Below, one piece after another: positions 62,506-64,000 of a stretch of 64,000 bases of DNA (positions within the stretch are counted from its first letter, which is position 1; every line of letters starts with the position of its first letter). The DNA comes from CAVOEB01 sp965249645 (lineage in GTDB: Bacteria; Pseudomonadota; Alphaproteobacteria; UBA828; JAPUJA01). Below the pieces are notes generated by a model. It was given only the letters and a program-made list of their open reading frames with translations. It was not told the DNA's origin and did not search any database. Where the stretch lies: contig CBDFML010000011.1 in NCBI GenBank assembly GCA_965249645.1, forward strand, positions 310,001 through 374,000, given 5' to 3'. The translations under genes were made by a program, and so were the position numbers.

Positions 62506-62551
62506 TAGTTACAGCTGTTTCCGTTTCGCTTTACGGAATAAAGCGAAACGG
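62506..62551. repeat. Right copy of the direct repeat with complete 31-base palindrome
   Basis: Arms CCGTTTCGCTTTA (62521-62533) and TAAAGCGAAACGG (62539-62551) form a perfect 13-bp stem with loop CGGAA. It lies downstream of the IalB-like gene, with two smaller hairpins (GCCCGC/GCGGGC near 62593-62608 and CGCCGC/GCGGCG near 62577-62592) between; together they may end that transcript. No T-tract. Confidence 0.8.
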
Positions 62552-62645
62552 CGTTCAGTCGCCACTCAGGCTTTCGCCGCATAAGCGGCGGCCCGCGCTT
62601 GCGGGCTCGCGAAATCCAAACGATTCCATTGACGGAGATTTCGCG

Positions 62646-63173
62646 CTAGTTGCCGCAGCTCGTGCGAATCTCGTTGAGCGCGGCGGTCACGCCCGAGAGG
62701 GAATAGGTGTCGAGCGAAAATGTGCCCTTGGCCGAAGTGCCGTGCACGGTCAGGGTCGAGCCGGCGCGCATGGCCTTGACCAGCGTCGTGTCGTCGTCGG
62801 CCGACTTGGTCCAGCCTTTCTCGCCGTCGACGAAGAGCATGACGGTCGCGTCCCCGATCTTGACCTCGACCTCGCCGCCCTGCTTGTAGGGGTAGCCCGA
62901 GGTGACGCTGACATACTCGGAGCCGTCGGGGCGGCGGATGACAAGGATGTAGGGCTCGCCGCGGCGCGTGTAATTGCCGCTCTGCTCGACGGGCGTGCTG
63001 TGGACGTAGCAATTGCGCTTGCCGTTTTCGACGTAGCCGATGACGTTCCAGTCACCAAACTTGCCGAGGAACTCGGTGTTTCCCTCCGCGCCCGCGGCGC
63101 TGCCGGCGGCACTGCCGAGAAGGGCCGTGGCGAGGAAAAGCATCGCTACGATGCGTGTCGCGATATTGCGCAT
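62646..63173 (-). CDS. Invasion-associated locus B (IalB)-like exported protein
   Basis: 175 residues: signal peptide (IATRIVAMLFLATALLGSAAG, then SAAGA), then the family features GKFGDWNVIGYVENGKRNCYVHS, VTSGYPYKQGGEVEVKIGD, FVDGEKGW and LSGVTAALNEIRTSC. Two to three Cys may form disulfides. IalB aids erythrocyte invasion in Bartonella but the family is widespread in free-living alphaproteobacteria, so no virulence role is implied. An ATG 11 codons upstream is a less likely start. Confidence 0.85.
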   Translation of the reverse strand: MRNIATRIVAMLFLATALLGSAAGSAAGAEGNTEFLGKFGDWNVIGYVENGKRNCYVHSTPVEQSGNYTRRGEPYILVIRRPDGSEYVSVTSGYPYKQGGEVEVKIGDATVMLFVDGEKGWTKSADDDTTLVKAMRAGSTLTVHGTSAKGTFSLDTYSLSGVTAALNEIRTSCGN

Positions 63174-63218
63174 GTCGGTTCCGTTCTGATCCATCGGTCT
63201 CGTCACGGCTGCCGGGCG

Positions 63219-63686
63219 TCAGCCCCGCCCCCGATAGGCGGGAATGGCCGGGTCGGGAATCCAGACACCCTCGGGCGGCGGTCCGGACTGGTAGAAAACG
63301 TCGATCGGGATGCCGCCGCGCGGATACCAGTAGCCGCCGATCCGAAGCCAGACCGGGGAGACCGCCTCCTCGATGCGCCGGGCGACGAGCAGGGTGCAGT
63401 CCTCGTGAAACGCGCCGTGGTTGCGGAAGGAGGCGAGGAAGAGCTTGAGCGACTTGCCTTCGAGCAGCCACTCGCCGGGCAGGATGTCGATCACCAAATG
63501 GGCAAAGTCGGGCTGACCGGTGACCGGGCAGATCGAAGTGAATTCCGGGCAGGAAAAACGCACGACATAAGGGGTTTGCGCGTTTGCGTTGGCAACCCGC
63601 TCGAGCACCGCCTCATCGGGCGAGGCGGCGATCGGGCTGTCCGCGCCGAGGACGTGAAGCCCGGAGTACCGGTTTTCGTCGGTCAT
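63219..63686 (-). CDS. queF: NADPH-dependent 7-cyano-7-deazaguanine reductase
   Basis: 155 residues, the short unimodular form. Catalytic Cys and substrate residues in FSCPEFTSICPVTGQPDFAHLVIDILPG; NADPH motif EGKSLKLFLASFRNHGAFHED. Reduces preQ0 to preQ1 in queuosine synthesis. Its ATG overlaps the stop of the upstream RNA methyltransferase. Confidence 0.96.
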   Translation of the reverse strand: MTDENRYSGLHVLGADSPIAASPDEAVLERVANANAQTPYVVRFSCPEFTSICPVTGQPDFAHLVIDILPGEWLLEGKSLKLFLASFRNHGAFHEDCTLLVARRIEEAVSPVWLRIGGYWYPRGGIPIDVFYQSGPPPEGVWIPDPAIPAYRGRG

Positions 63687-64000
63687 GAGGCGGCCTTTCG
63701 GGAACGCGCGCGGGGCTCGCCATAGACATGGTCGGCATCCGGCTCGGGCAGCGCCAGCTCGGAGACCGGGCGGGCGGCGTGCCGGCCCAGGGTGAGGATC
63801 CGGTCGTACATCACGATCGCACCACATACTCCCAGGTTGATGCTGAATTTCGTCGGAATTTTGACCAGCTTGTCGCAGCGTGCCAGCAACCCGTCGGAGA
63901 GCCGGCCGCGCTCGGGCCCGAGAACGTAAGCCGCGCGCGCCGGGTGGCGGAAGGAGGGCAATTCGTCCGCGTCGTCCATCATTTCGATACCGACCAGCTT
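63683..64000 (-). CDS. SpoU-family RNA 2'-O-methyltransferase (partial)
   Basis: The last 105 codons, open to the window edge. AAYVLGPERGRLSDGLLARCDKLVKIPT and SINLGVCGAIVMYDRI are SpoU motifs 2 and 3 of the SAM-binding knot. The C-terminal tail HAARPVSELALPEPDADH matches a family often found next to queF in alphaproteobacteria. The true start lies outside; the internal ATG at 63982 is not the start because the frame continues upstream with KLVGIE. Confidence 0.88.
   Translation of the reverse strand, partial: KLVGIEMMDDADELPSFRHPARAAYVLGPERGRLSDGLLARCDKLVKIPTKFSINLGVCGAIVMYDRILTLGRHAARPVSELALPEPDADHVYGEPRARSRKAAS

Overview
The window is GC-rich, densely packed chromosomal DNA of an alphaproteobacterium, probably of a Rhodospirillales-like lineage. 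The evidence is gene order: divL-tsaE-amgK-murU, hprK-rapZ-EIIA-ptsH-ptsI, kdsD-lptC-lptA-lptB-rpoN-hpf-ptsN, NDUFA9-like/uppP/gltD-gltB and ccmDEFGHI are all alphaproteobacterial arrangements. Many genes are coupled by 4-base ATGA or GTGA overlaps, and GTG starts are common. No lineage-specific marker fixes the genus.

Layout. 1-12.5 kb: peptidoglycan recycling (murU, amgK), tsaE, a DivL-type tyrosine-box sensor, a ferredoxin-NADP reductase, ahcY, an unassigned methyltransferase-like protein and a regulatory PTS with HPr kinase and RapZ. 12.6-19.8 kb: a broken cytochrome c gene, ptsN, hpf, rpoN (split by an in-frame TAG), the lptB/A/C-kdsD LPS block, an RNase D-like exonuclease and tRNA-Leu(CAG). 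20-28.2 kb: an NDUFA9-like protein, uppP, gltD and gltB. 28.2-40.6 kb: an accessory catabolic region with RidA, an alpha/beta hydrolase, a VOC protein, three Rieske oxygenases, an amidohydrolase, a decayed amidohydrolase copy, a Doc-type toxin-antitoxin pair, a 47-codon gene with its own terminator and a large SARP/TolB-like/TPR regulator. 40.7-44.1 kb: a frameshifted membrane protein and acnA. 44.3-56.4 kb: cytochrome c maturation genes ccmABC and ccmDEFGHI, separated by a ~4.1-kb block holding ynfA, a mercury operon (merR, merT, merB, merP, GDCCVxC protein), an HbpS-like protein and two DUF2059 genes. 56.5-64 kb: a CBS protein, tRNA-Ala(CGC), yggT, DUF167, folD, nnrU, argG, rlmN, an IS5-family remnant, an IalB-like protein, queF and a partial SpoU methyltransferase.

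The most interesting part is the 30.4-37.4 kb region. A unit made of the amidohydrolase 3' end, a convergent Rieske gene and that gene's upstream DNA is present twice. One copy has intact Rieske ligands but only about 47 decayed codons of amidohydrolase. The other has the full amidohydrolase, a Rieske protein that lost a cluster cysteine (Cys to Trp), and an AT-richer Doc toxin-antitoxin insert exactly where the first copy has only a 10-base spacer. A 118-bp three-hairpin repeat, present twice in tandem, precedes the amidohydrolase. The mercury operon inside the ccm operon is a second clear insertion.

Several genes carry single lesions (rpoN amber codon, cytochrome c deletion/frameshift, membrane protein G-run frameshift). 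From one sequence I cannot tell real decay from assembly error.
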